From Monosiga brevicollis MX1 (Eukaryota > Opisthokonta > Choanoflagellata > Craspedida > Salpingoecidae), in assembly GCF_000002865.3 (NCBI RefSeq), contig NW_001865083.1:44602-91038 (forward strand): a stretch of DNA of 46,437 bases, in the 5' to 3' direction. The notes beneath the pieces were generated by a model. It saw only the letters and a list, made by a program, of their open reading frames with translations. It was not told where the DNA came from and did not search any database. A program made the translations under genes and the position numbers. Position 1 is the first letter of the stretch. Every line of letters starts with the position of its first letter. Of the stretch, positions 1 through 8,324 are shown piece after piece.

Positions 1-26
1 GTGTGAGCTTGATGTAAAGTAACTTC

Positions 27-28
<2 letters not shown>

Positions 29-59
<31 letters not shown>
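29..59. repeat. Poly-T tract upstream of L-domain gene 1
   Basis: Uninterrupted T run of 31 bases. From about position 61 the sequence matches the region starting near 38212, so the tract marks the left boundary of the segment shared by the two L-domain genes. Confidence 0.9.
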
Positions 60-60
<1 letters not shown>

Positions 61-124
61 ATTTTTGGTTCCGCTGCCACTGAACTTGACGGTCCACGAT
101 CCAGTGACGCGCCACAACGCCGCC

Positions 125-2339
125 ATGGTGTCGCCTTGGGTCGTGTGCAGTCTACTTGTGGTGATGGGGCCAGCAGTGGTTGGCGCCAGTGACGAATCAA
201 TAATCACGACTGATGCGCAGGGTAACCTCGTCATCAACGCCTCGTCAACAGGTGGCGATGCACGGGTTTGGATTAACGGAGTCGACGTGCTTCAAGAGCT
301 GGCTGAGCTCCGCGAGATCTTGTTGGATCGCAAAACAACACCGACAGCATTGCCTCCCAGCACCACGGCCGCTCCCACAAACGCGCCTGTGACGTATACA
401 GGCGATATCGGCTGTGGACTGGAGAACGTGCCCTTAGATGTCACGCATATCTTGGGCAACGTCAGCCTGATTTCGTGCCCCCTTCTCACAGCAAATGATC
501 TCCTGCAAGCTTTTGGCAAGCTTGTTCAAGTGAGCGGGGACTTGACAGTAAGAGTGAGTTTCGATGGAGGATCATTGCCTGTTGTCTGTACATTGATGGG
601 CGCGAACTGTATACCACGTCCCATCCTATTGAGGATTTCGCGGTGTAGCGATGCGAGCTCATCATCATTGGCTCTGAATGCAATGCGATCATCCCAACTT
701 TCGATGTGCCCATGGACGTGTGTGAGAGGGGCCAATCGGGAAAGATGAGCAATTTTGAGCGACTCAGTTTGTGCTCTGTTGATGGTTGCAGGACAATGGC
801 GCCCTGATTCATTTGGATGGGCTTGCAACTCTCACCAGCGTGGGCGGCGATTTGAATATTCGTGTACGTTGTCGCATGAGAGCGCATGGGCTTGATGTGA
901 CATGTGTTGACGAGGAGGGCAGCAAACTGGGACGATTGAGTGTGGGTCTGATGTGATGTGGTTATTCTCTGGCTGTCGCAGAACAATTACAACCTGACCA
1001 ACGTGAACGGCCTTGGCAATGTCACCAGCGTTGGCGACTATTTGAGCATCTACGTACGTTGTCGCACGAGAGGGGATGAAATTGATGTGACGTGTGTGAA
1101 CGAGGAGGTCCGTGGACTGGGAGAATTGGGTGTGTTATTGACCGTTTGATGTGATGTGTTATTTCTCTGGCTGTCGCAGAGAAATGCCGCCCTGACCAAC
1201 GTGGACGGCCTTGGCAGTATCACCAGCATTGGCGACTATTTGAGCATTGGTGTACGTTGTCGCATGAGAGGGCATGAAGTTGATGTGACGTGTGTGGACG
1301 AGGAGGTCCGTGGACTGGGACATTTGGGTGTGCTATTGACCGTTTGCTGTGGTGTGTTGTTTCTCTGGCGGTCGCAGGACAATGACGTCTTGACCAACGT
1401 GGACGGTCTTGGCAGTGTCACCAGCGTTGGTGACTACTTATACATCTACGTACGTTGTCGCATGAGAGGGCATGAAGTTGATGTGACGTGTGTGGACGAG
1501 GGGATCAGCGGGCTGGGAGAATTTGGTTATGTTTGTGAGGGTCTGATGTGATGTGTTATTTCTCTGGCTGTCGCAGAGCAATGACGCCTTGACCAACGTG
1601 GACGGCCTTGGCAATGTCACCAGCGTGGGCGACTTCTTGCGCATCTACGTACGTTGTCGCATGAGAGGGCATGAAGTTGATGTGACGTGTGTGGACGAGG
1701 GGATCAGCGGGCTGGGAGAATTTGGTATGTTTGTGAGGGTCTGATGTGATGTGTTGTTTCTCTGGCTCTCGCAGGACAATGGCGCCTTGACCAACGTGGA
1801 CGGCCTTGGCAGTGTCACCAGCGTAGGCGACTATTTGAGCATTGACGTATGTTGTCGCATGAGAGGGGACGAAATTGATGTGATGTGTGTGGACGAGGGG
1901 ATCAGCGGGCTGGGAGAATTTGGTGTGTTTGTGAGGGTCTGATGTGATGTGTTGTTTCTCTGGCGGTCGCAGTACAATGATGTCTTGGCCAACGTGGACG
2001 GCCTTGGCAATATCACCAGCGTTGGCGACTACTTATACATTCGTGTACGTCGTCACATGAGAGGGCATGAAGTTGATGTGACGTGTGTCGGACGAGGAGG
2101 TCAGCAGACTGGGAGAATTCGGTATGTTTGTGAGGGTCTGATGTGATGTGCTGTTTCTCTGGCTGTCGCAGTACAATGCCGCCTTGACCAACGTGGACGG
2201 CCTTGGCAGTGTCACCAGCGTTGGTGGCAATTTGGTAATTTGTTCAAACTCTCAACTTGACACATCAATGGTACCTGCCTCTGTTCGATCGCTGGGCACA
2301 TGCCAACGGATCACGAGCGGAGGTTGCGGCTTTTGTTGA
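125..2339 (+). CDS. Secreted receptor-L-domain-like repeat protein, copy 1 (9 exons)
   Basis: Exons 125-547, 792-863, 982-1053, 1180-1251, 1378-1449, 1577-1648, 1775-1846, 1973-2044 and 2172-2339, all joined in phase 0, give 364 aa. I chose ATG 125 because a clean signal peptide (MVSPWVVCSLLVVMG) follows; an in-frame ATG at 65 would put a polar leader in front of it. After the signal come the NGVDVL module, a Thr/Pro/Ala-rich linker and a Cys-containing first half of an L domain. Then come seven 24-residue repeats of the type LTNVDGLGSVTSVGDYLSI, each exactly one 72-nt exon, and a Cys-rich C-terminal cap. Such repeats resemble the beta-helical L domain of insulin/EGF receptors and related bacterial surface proteins (family knowledge). 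No membrane segment is seen, so secretion is likely. Function is unknown. Introns of 118-127 bp are almost as similar to each other as the exons are. Confidence 0.75.
982..2171 (+). repeat. Tandem exon-plus-intron array, about 198 bp per unit
   Basis: Six internal units each hold a 72-nt exon and a 126-127-nt intron (126, 126, 127, 126, 126, 127). Introns start GTACGT or GTATGT, continue with TGTCGCATGAGAGGG or a close variant, and end in a CTCTGGCKGTCGCAG-like acceptor. The whole unit, not just the coding part, has been duplicated. Confidence 0.9.
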
Positions 2340-2837
2340 ACTGCTGCAAGTTATCGCTTTTCTTTCTGAGGTTTCTGGTTCTAAGCTACTAGCCGAGTGG
2401 TTGATTTGACTACAAGCATCGACCGCCTCGAGAAGAAATTAGCCAGTAATCGCTGCGGACGCTGCATCGTGTCACAACTCGCCTTATTAGCAGTTGTCCT
2501 GATCGTTTCGAGAACGTGTCGCGCTCTCCCACTTTTGAACTTTTTTTTCATGCTCAATTGGACGTCTCTGAAGCAACATGGTGTCACTAAATCAAGCTAT
2601 ACCTACTCGATCTCCCCCTCTCTCTGCCCCGCCCCTCCTCCCAAAACCAACACCAGTCGGGGGGCTTTGACGAACATCCGCTCCTTATGACATCCGATGT
2701 AATAAGAAAAATTCAAGAAAAAAAAAAAGAAAAAAAAAAGTTGATTTTGAAGGGACAATTTCAAACCAAAATCATTTTTCTGACAAATCAGACACACTCA
2801 CACACACACACACACACACACACGACGCGCCGCGATC
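2340..2837. other. Intergenic region between L-domain gene 1 and propeller gene 1
   Basis: The first 150 bp or so is similar to the sequence after the second L-domain gene (from 42196), so it belongs to the duplicated block. The rest holds A-rich tracts (about 2718-2740), a CA microsatellite (about 2800-2822) directly before the next start codon, and the palindrome annotated at 2690. No gene is seen. Confidence 0.6.
2690..2700. promoter_or_regulatory. Near-palindromic motif ACATCCGATGT
   Basis: ACATCCGATGT lies 138 bp upstream of ATG 2838. A partial copy ACATCCG lies at 2674-2680. Related motifs precede the other three clustered propeller genes, so this may be a shared transcription-factor site. 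The role is inferred from position only. Confidence 0.35.
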
Positions 2838-4142
2838 ATGACGCGCGCGATGCGGATGCGGGCGCGACGACTCGTGCCACTGGTGTGCAGCGTCGTCTGC
2901 CTGGTCTGGGCTGTTGTGGCTGCCAGTGATGGTGGTGATAATGAGCCGACGATTACCGTGGGTGAGGATGGTACGCTGTTTGTGAATTCGAGCAAGCGTG
3001 TGGTGATCAATGGGGTGGATGTGTTGGCCGTGATGGCGTCGATCGCCGTGGATTTGAACCCGCGGGGCGTGATGCAGCCGCTGGAGAGTCACAACATCTC
3101 CACGGACGCGCAGGGTACACAGTCGGTGTATGTGGCAGATCTGGACAACAATGGCTTTATCGATGTCCTCAGCGCCAGCAATCACGACGACAAGATTGCA
3201 TGGTATCGCAATAACGGCAACGGCTCCTTTTCCGAAGAAATCATCATCACAACAGAGGCTCACGTTGCCACCTCGGTGTACGCAGCAGATCTCAACAATG
3301 ACGGCGACCTTGACGTTCTCAGCGCCAGTTCTGAAGACAACACGATTGCTTGGTATCGCAACAACGGCGACGCCACCTTTTCTACGGAGATGGTGATCAC
3401 CACAGAAGCCCACAAGGCCGCCTCGGTGTATGCGGCGGACCTGGACAAGGACGACGACCTCGACGTCCTGAGCGCCAGCTCCGAGGACAACACGATTGCA
3501 TGGTATCGCAACAATGGGGATGAGACTTTTTCCCCAAAGATCAACATTACCACGGACGCCAACGGTGCCTTCTCGGTGTATGCGGCCGATTTGGATAACG
3601 ATGGCCATGTTGATGTTCTGAGCGCCAGCGTGGACGACAACAAGATTGCTTGGTATCGCAACCATGGGAACGGCACCTTCTCTGCACAACGCGTCATCAC
3701 TACAGATGCCAACTATGCACGCTCTGTGTCTGCGGCGGATCTGGACAACGATGGCAATCTCGACGTTCTCAGCGCCAGCTGGAACGACGACAAAATTGCC
3801 TGGTACCGCAACAACGGCAATGGCACCTTTTCCACCCAGATTGTCATCACCACCGACGCCGACAACGCAATCTCGGTGCATGCGGCGGATCTGGACAAGG
3901 ATGGCTACGCCGACGTTCTCAGCGCCAGTGTCCACGACGACAAGATTGCGTGGTATCGCAACAACCGTGACGGCACTTTCTCCTCGCAGATCGTCATCAC
4001 CAGAGACGTCGATGGTGCCCACTCGGTGATTGCAGCGGATCTGGACAACGATGGTCACATTGACGTTCTCAGCGCCAGCAAACTCGACAACAAGATTGCT
4101 TGGTACCGCAATCAAGCAGGGCAAATCCTGTTGAATATGTAG
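2838..4142 (+). CDS. Secreted FG-GAP/VCBS seven-bladed beta-propeller protein 1
   Basis: Single exon, 434 aa, ending in TAG. The N-terminus has basic residues and then a hydrophobic stretch (LVPLVCSVVCLVWAVVAAS), a signal peptide. The module ITVGEDGTLFVN...NGVDVL follows at about residues 34-60. Seven 50-residue repeats then fill the protein, each of the form xITTDAxxAxSVYAADLDNDGxxDVLSAS followed by KIAWYRNNGxGTFS. Seven such blades match an integrin-alpha-type propeller. The DxDxDGxxD loop is the usual calcium site of FG-GAP blades (family knowledge). Blade 3 has DKDDDLD, with Asp in place of the loop Gly. Several blades carry NGT or NGS sequons. The chain ends NQxxQxLxx directly after the last WYRN, as in its neighbours. 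No membrane anchor or enzyme domain is visible. Binding partner unknown. Confidence 0.88.
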   Translation: MTRAMRMRARRLVPLVCSVVCLVWAVVAASDGGDNEPTITVGEDGTLFVNSSKRVVINGVDVLAVMASIAVDLNPRGVMQPLESHNISTDAQGTQSVYVADLDNNGFIDVLSASNHDDKIAWYRNNGNGSFSEEIIITTEAHVATSVYAADLNNDGDLDVLSASSEDNTIAWYRNNGDATFSTEMVITTEAHKAASVYAADLDKDDDLDVLSASSEDNTIAWYRNNGDETFSPKINITTDANGAFSVYAADLDNDGHVDVLSASVDDNKIAWYRNHGNGTFSAQRVITTDANYARSVSAADLDNDGNLDVLSASWNDDKIAWYRNNGNGTFSTQIVITTDADNAISVHAADLDKDGYADVLSASVHDDKIAWYRNNRDGTFSSQIVITRDVDGAHSVIAADLDNDGHIDVLSASKLDNKIAWYRNQAGQILLNM

Positions 4143-4470
4143 ACAAGTAGACTCGATGCCGTGCTCCCTCAAGCAAATTGATGAATTTTTTTGGACCCCC
4201 CATTTTTTTCTGCCTGACGCAGACGCAGGCTGCCTCGCGTGTTCTCCTGGTGAGAACAATGACCAAGCCAAGGCAATGAGCTCCAGCCTGAGGCATGTCG
4301 TCAGGGATGCAGAGGCCGTGCGGAACAACCGAGTCAAACTTATCTGGATTCTCAGCCACTGAGCAAATCTGACACACGTTCAACGGCGATCTGAACCCAA
4401 AGATCCCCCCCAACCGCTCCCACTACGCCGCGGTAGCACCCGCTGGCCGGGTCTTGACCTTCCAGGGGAA

Positions 4471-4476
4471 AATAAA
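4471..4476 (+). terminator. Candidate polyadenylation signal AATAAA
   Basis: AATAAA lies about 330 bp after the stop of the first propeller gene, in AT-rich sequence. It is the first canonical signal on this strand after that gene. Confidence 0.35.
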
Positions 4477-4536
4477 AAATTTAATCTGATCAAAATTCAA
4501 TTTTACACTCTTGAAACTTTAAGTCAACTACATGTA

Positions 4537-4642
4537 CAAGTAGCGTCGATGTAAAAGTTTACAAGTCCAACAACAAGTAACGTCGATGTAAAAGTTTACA
4601 CGTTGAAGTTTATCTGACAAATATAAACTTTACATCGGATGT
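4537..4642. promoter_or_regulatory. Repeat-rich promoter region of propeller gene 2
   Basis: Two direct repeats of 27 bp (4537-4563 and 4574-4600; core CGTCGATGTAAAAGTTTACA) differ at one base. They are followed by an inverted copy (ATAAACTTTACATC, about 4624-4637) that runs into ACATCGGATGT at 4632-4642. The direct/inverted arrangement could bind a dimeric regulator or form a hairpin. This is inference. Confidence 0.4.
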
Positions 4643-4683
4643 CATTTTTTTTTTCTTTTGAGGACGAGGAGGACCATTGCGCG

Positions 4684-5958
4684 ATGCGGGCCCGGGGCCG
4701 GGCGCGAGTACTCGTGTGTAGCGTCTTCCTGGTCTGGGCTGTTGTGGCTGCCAGGGATGAGGAGCCGGTGTTTGCTGTGGATGATGAGGGCACGCTGTTT
4801 ATAAATTCGAGCAATCGCGTGGTGGTCAATGGGGTGGATGTGCTGGCCGTGTTGAGGACGATTGCCGTCGATTTGGATCCGCAGCGCGTGATGGAGCCGC
4901 TGGAGAGTCACAACATCTCCCTCAGTGCTGTCAATGTCTACACGGTGTATGCGGCAGATCTGGACAACGATGGCTATATCGACGTTGTCAGCGCCAGCAA
5001 CAACAACAAGATTGCATGGTACCGCAACGATGGCGATGGTGCGTTTTCTTCGCCGCGCGTCATCGCAACAAACGTCAGTGATGCCACCTCGGTGTTTGCG
5101 AGCGACTTGGACAATGACGGCCACCTGGACATTCTCAGCGCCAGTTGGCACGAGAATGCAATTGCGTGGTACCACAACAACGGCAACAGCACCTTTTCAA
5201 CCCAGAAGGTCATCACCACGGAGGCGGCAGGTGCCCATTCGGTGTATGCGACGGACCTGGACAACGACGGCGACATGGACGTGCTCAGCGCCAGTTCTCG
5301 TGACGACAAGATTGCGTGGTACCGCAACAACGGCGATGGCTCCTTTTCCACCCAGATGGTCATCTTTGACGATCTCGACTTTGCGTACTCTGTGTATGCG
5401 GCAGATTTGGACAATGACGGTGACCTCGACGTCTTGGCTGCCGGAGCGGAGGACAACGCGATTGCGTGGTATCGCAATCATGGCAATGGCACGTTTTCTT
5501 CTCAAAAAGTCATTACCACAGACGCCGAGTATGCAACCTCGGTTTATGCCGCGGACCTGGACAACGACGGCGATATCGACGTCCTCAGTGCCAGCTGGAA
5601 CGACGATAAAATTGCCTGGTACCGCAACCACGGCAATGGCACCTTCTCTCCCCAGATTGTTATTACGACAGAGGCCAATAGGGCCATCTCAGTGTATGCG
5701 AGGGACCTGGACAACGACGGCTATATCGACGTCCTGAGCGCCAGTGCTTTCGACGACAAGATTGCGTGGTATCACAACAACCGTGACGGCACCTTTTCCT
5801 CCCAAATCGTCATCACCACAGACGCCGACTATGCACGTGCGGTGCATGCGGCAGATCTGGACAACGACGGCTACCTTGACGTCCTAAGCGCCAGTGCGAC
5901 CGACAACAAGATTGCCTGGTATCGCAATCAGGTGGGACAAGTGCTATTTAATTTTTAG
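4684..5958 (+). CDS. Secreted FG-GAP/VCBS seven-bladed beta-propeller protein 2
   Basis: Single exon, 424 aa from ATG 4684. An in-frame ATG at 4639 would add 15 residues (MSFFFSFEDEEDHCA) and bury the signal peptide (RARVLVCSVFLVWAVVAA), so 4684 is preferred. The shared module reads VFAVDDEGTLFIN...NGVDVLAVL. Seven blades follow. Blade 1 has a shortened loop (SASNNNKIAW). Blade 4 is the most divergent (IFDDLDFAYS, VLAAGAEDNAIAW), while the Asp-rich calcium loops are kept. The C-terminus ends NQVGQVLFNF. The gene sits about 540 bp after its tandem paralogue, same strand and architecture, so the pair arose by duplication. It is most likely secreted and acts outside the cell or in the extracellular coat. 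No partner is evident. Confidence 0.87.
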   Translation: MRARGRARVLVCSVFLVWAVVAARDEEPVFAVDDEGTLFINSSNRVVVNGVDVLAVLRTIAVDLDPQRVMEPLESHNISLSAVNVYTVYAADLDNDGYIDVVSASNNNKIAWYRNDGDGAFSSPRVIATNVSDATSVFASDLDNDGHLDILSASWHENAIAWYHNNGNSTFSTQKVITTEAAGAHSVYATDLDNDGDMDVLSASSRDDKIAWYRNNGDGSFSTQMVIFDDLDFAYSVYAADLDNDGDLDVLAAGAEDNAIAWYRNHGNGTFSSQKVITTDAEYATSVYAADLDNDGDIDVLSASWNDDKIAWYRNHGNGTFSPQIVITTEANRAISVYARDLDNDGYIDVLSASAFDDKIAWYHNNRDGTFSSQIVITTDADYARAVHAADLDNDGYLDVLSASATDNKIAWYRNQVGQVLFNF

Positions 5959-6187
5959 TCAAATGCCAGCTGCTCGCCAAATTCTTCCAGCCAATTGACA
6001 TTTGAAGCTGTTTCTCTTTTCGCCGACCTGGTTCATGCTGACGGCATATCCCACCAAGCCGTGCTGCAAGCTCAGTGAACACTGCATCATCTTCCCTCTC
6101 TTTCCTCAGCGTTGTTCAGGGGTTGCTTGCACATTCAGACCCGACTGCGTGCTGGTCAAGAGTAAAATATTATTTGGAGAAGAGGTC

Positions 6188-6228
<41 letters not shown>

Positions 6229-6594
6229 CTTGTTTTGAACAACGACCAGCGGTCACCAGGCCTAAATACCAATGTGCTGGTGGCGATCCGAACCACACCC
6301 GCATCAACGTGATTGCTTTATGCATCAACAAAAGTGTCTACCTTTATCGAATCTCCCTTGGGTGCGATAGTGGCAAAAGGCGCAATGGCTCGAGGATTTG
6401 TTCCAGCAAACCATTTCAACGAGGCCAACATGCGTTTCCTCAAAGCGATCCTCAGCCGATGCCTCAATGTCGAGTTCAGCAAGCCTCACCGACCGAACAG
6501 GAAGCACGTCCAAATTCACATCCGAACCACTGTGTGGCGCTCTCACCTCAATTTAAATCCGGTATAAAAATTCAAATTTAAAACTCAATGAAGG
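5959..6594. other. Intergenic region with long poly-T tract
   Basis: Contains a T run of 40 bases at 6189-6228. Open frames through it (6075-6581) are short, cross the T tract and show no recognisable domain. No gene is called. Confidence 0.6.
6518..6570 (+). promoter_or_regulatory. Candidate promoter of propeller gene 3: ACATCCGA half-site and TATA-like box
   Basis: The half motif ACATCCGA (6518-6525) lies 139 bp before ATG 6664, almost the same distance as the full palindrome before the first propeller gene. A TATAAAAA box lies at 6563-6570, about 95 bp before the start. Assignment rests on position and sequence only. Confidence 0.35.
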
Positions 6595-6663
6595 ATGAGA
6601 TTTCATCTGACATTTCAGATCGTTTGTATTTTACTTTTCAGCTGTCGCACTCAAAATCTCACG

Positions 6664-7929
6664 ATGCGAGTTCGGGCACAACGGCGACTGATCTGCAGCG
6701 TCCTTCTGGTTTGCGCCGTGGGTGCCAGTGGTCAGGATCCATCCATTGCCGTGGATGAGGATGGGGCGCTGTTGATCAACGCGAGCAACCGTGTGGTGTT
6801 TAATGGTGTGGATGTGCTGGCCGTGCTCACGGCGATGGCTGTTGATTTGAACCCGCGGCGCGTGATGGCACCACTGGAGAGTCACACGATTACCACCAAC
6901 GCCATGTCGGCGCGTTCAGTGTATGCGGCAGATCTGGACAATGACGGCCATATCGACGTGCTCAGTGCTAGCTCGGCCGATGACAAAATTGCCTGGTATC
7001 ACAACCATGGTAACGGCACCTTCTCTACACAGAACATCATCGCCACAAACGAAACTGACACCTACTCGGTGTTTGCGGCAGATCTGGACAACGATGGTCA
7101 TACTGACGTCCTCAGCACCAGCTTCCTGGAGCACAGGGTTGCGTGGTATCGCAACCGTGGTGACGGCACGTTTTCCTCGCGGCGCATTGTCACCACTGAC
7201 GCCGATGGTGCAATCGCAGTGTATGCGGCCGACCTGGACAACGACCGTGATCTCGACATTCTCAGCGCCAGTCGCGACGATCACAAGATTGCCTGGTACC
7301 GCAACAATGGTGACGGCACTTTTTCCTCCCAAAAGGTCATCACCACCAATGTCGATGGTGCCGACTCGGTGTTTGCGGCAGACCTGAACAACGACGGCGC
7401 CCTCGACATTCTCAGTGCCAGCCGCGACGACAACCAGATTGCCTGGTACCGCAACGATGGCGATGGCAACTTTTCCACACAGATGGTCATTACCACAGAT
7501 GCCGATGGCGCCATGTCGGTGTTTGCGGCTGACCTGGACAACGACGGTGCCGTGGATGTCCTCAGCGCTAGCCATCATGACAACAAGATTGCGTGGTACC
7601 GCAACAATGGTGACGGCAACTTTTCCGCACAGATGGTCATCACCACAGAGGCCGAAGGCGCGAGCTCAGTCTATGCGGTGGACTTGGACAACGACGGCCA
7701 CCTCGACGTCCTGAGCGCCAGCTCCAGCGACGGCAAAATTGCGTGGTACCGTAACAACGGTGACGGCACGTTTTCTTCGCAAATTGCCATTGTGACGGAG
7801 GGGGGTGGGGCCCACTCGGTATTTGCGGCAGATTTGGACAATGACGGCCACCTCGACGTCCTCGGTGCCATTACCTACGAGAACAAGATTGCGTGGTACC
7901 GCAATCAAATTGGTCAAATGCTTTTATAA
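6664..7929 (+). CDS. Secreted FG-GAP/VCBS seven-bladed beta-propeller protein 3
   Basis: Single exon, 421 aa from ATG 6664. The upstream in-frame ATG 6595 adds 23 residues (MRFHLTFQIVCILLF...) that look hydrophobic themselves, so that start cannot be excluded. From 6664 the signal is RLICSVLLVCAVGAS. The shared module (SIAVDEDGALLIN...NGVDVLAVL) precedes seven blades. Blade 2 is degenerate (LSTSFLEHRVAWYRN). Blade 3 has DNDRDLD, replacing the loop Gly with Arg, which may weaken calcium binding there. Blades 4-6 are close to consensus. The protein ends NQIGQMLL. Third gene of the same-strand cluster. Confidence 0.86.
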   Translation: MRVRAQRRLICSVLLVCAVGASGQDPSIAVDEDGALLINASNRVVFNGVDVLAVLTAMAVDLNPRRVMAPLESHTITTNAMSARSVYAADLDNDGHIDVLSASSADDKIAWYHNHGNGTFSTQNIIATNETDTYSVFAADLDNDGHTDVLSTSFLEHRVAWYRNRGDGTFSSRRIVTTDADGAIAVYAADLDNDRDLDILSASRDDHKIAWYRNNGDGTFSSQKVITTNVDGADSVFAADLNNDGALDILSASRDDNQIAWYRNDGDGNFSTQMVITTDADGAMSVFAADLDNDGAVDVLSASHHDNKIAWYRNNGDGNFSAQMVITTEAEGASSVYAVDLDNDGHLDVLSASSSDGKIAWYRNNGDGTFSSQIAIVTEGGGAHSVFAADLDNDGHLDVLGAITYENKIAWYRNQIGQMLL

Positions 7930-8324
7930 ACTTGCTTGGCGGCTGCGCGCGTCTGACCAGCCAAACTGCTCTGCACCGAGAGTGCCGCAACATCGCGCCC
8001 AACAGCGCCGCGCGACCATTGATCAGGCCAGGAGCATTTCTGCCAATGCGTCACCCCTGCAGTGCACAGCGTCTCCGCTCGGGTACCTTGGTCTCTAAAG
8101 GAATACGAATGCACACTTCTGACTGTACCTGAATTCAAGAGAAAAGAATGCAATTCATAAACACTGTCTCTTATCATCAAGAACAACTTCTTTACCACAC
8201 GTAACAGCAAAAAGAGCTTTGAATTTTTATAACATTCGGATGTAAACTTTCATAATAAATTAAAAATGTCAGAATATTATGACATCTGAGCACTTTCTTT
8301 TTTCTTTTGGTGTTCAAGAGCTCG
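7930..8324. other. Intergenic region between propeller genes 3 and 4
   Basis: GC-rich in its first 150 bp, then AT-rich toward the next gene. It contains the palindrome at 8232. No gene or RNA is recognised. Confidence 0.5.
8232..8243. promoter_or_regulatory. Near-palindromic motif ACATTCGGATGT
   Basis: One-base-expanded version of the ACATCSGATGT element, 82 bp upstream of ATG 8325. Together with the copies at 2690, 4632 and 6518, every gene of the cluster has one. Confidence 0.35.

Noticed and set aside
2772-4337. 521-codon open frame antisense to the first propeller gene, and similar ones at 4642-5175, 6916-7578 and 8277-8942
   Set aside because: The regular codon pattern of the repeated blades keeps the opposite strand open. 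The translation is a mirror-like repeat with no signal peptide or domain, and the sense strand has all coding hallmarks.
4200-4470. tRNA or other structured RNA in intergenic regions
   Set aside because: No cloverleaf with A-box and B-box consensus could be identified by eye here or in the other intergenic stretches. A covariance-model scan would be needed to exclude it.
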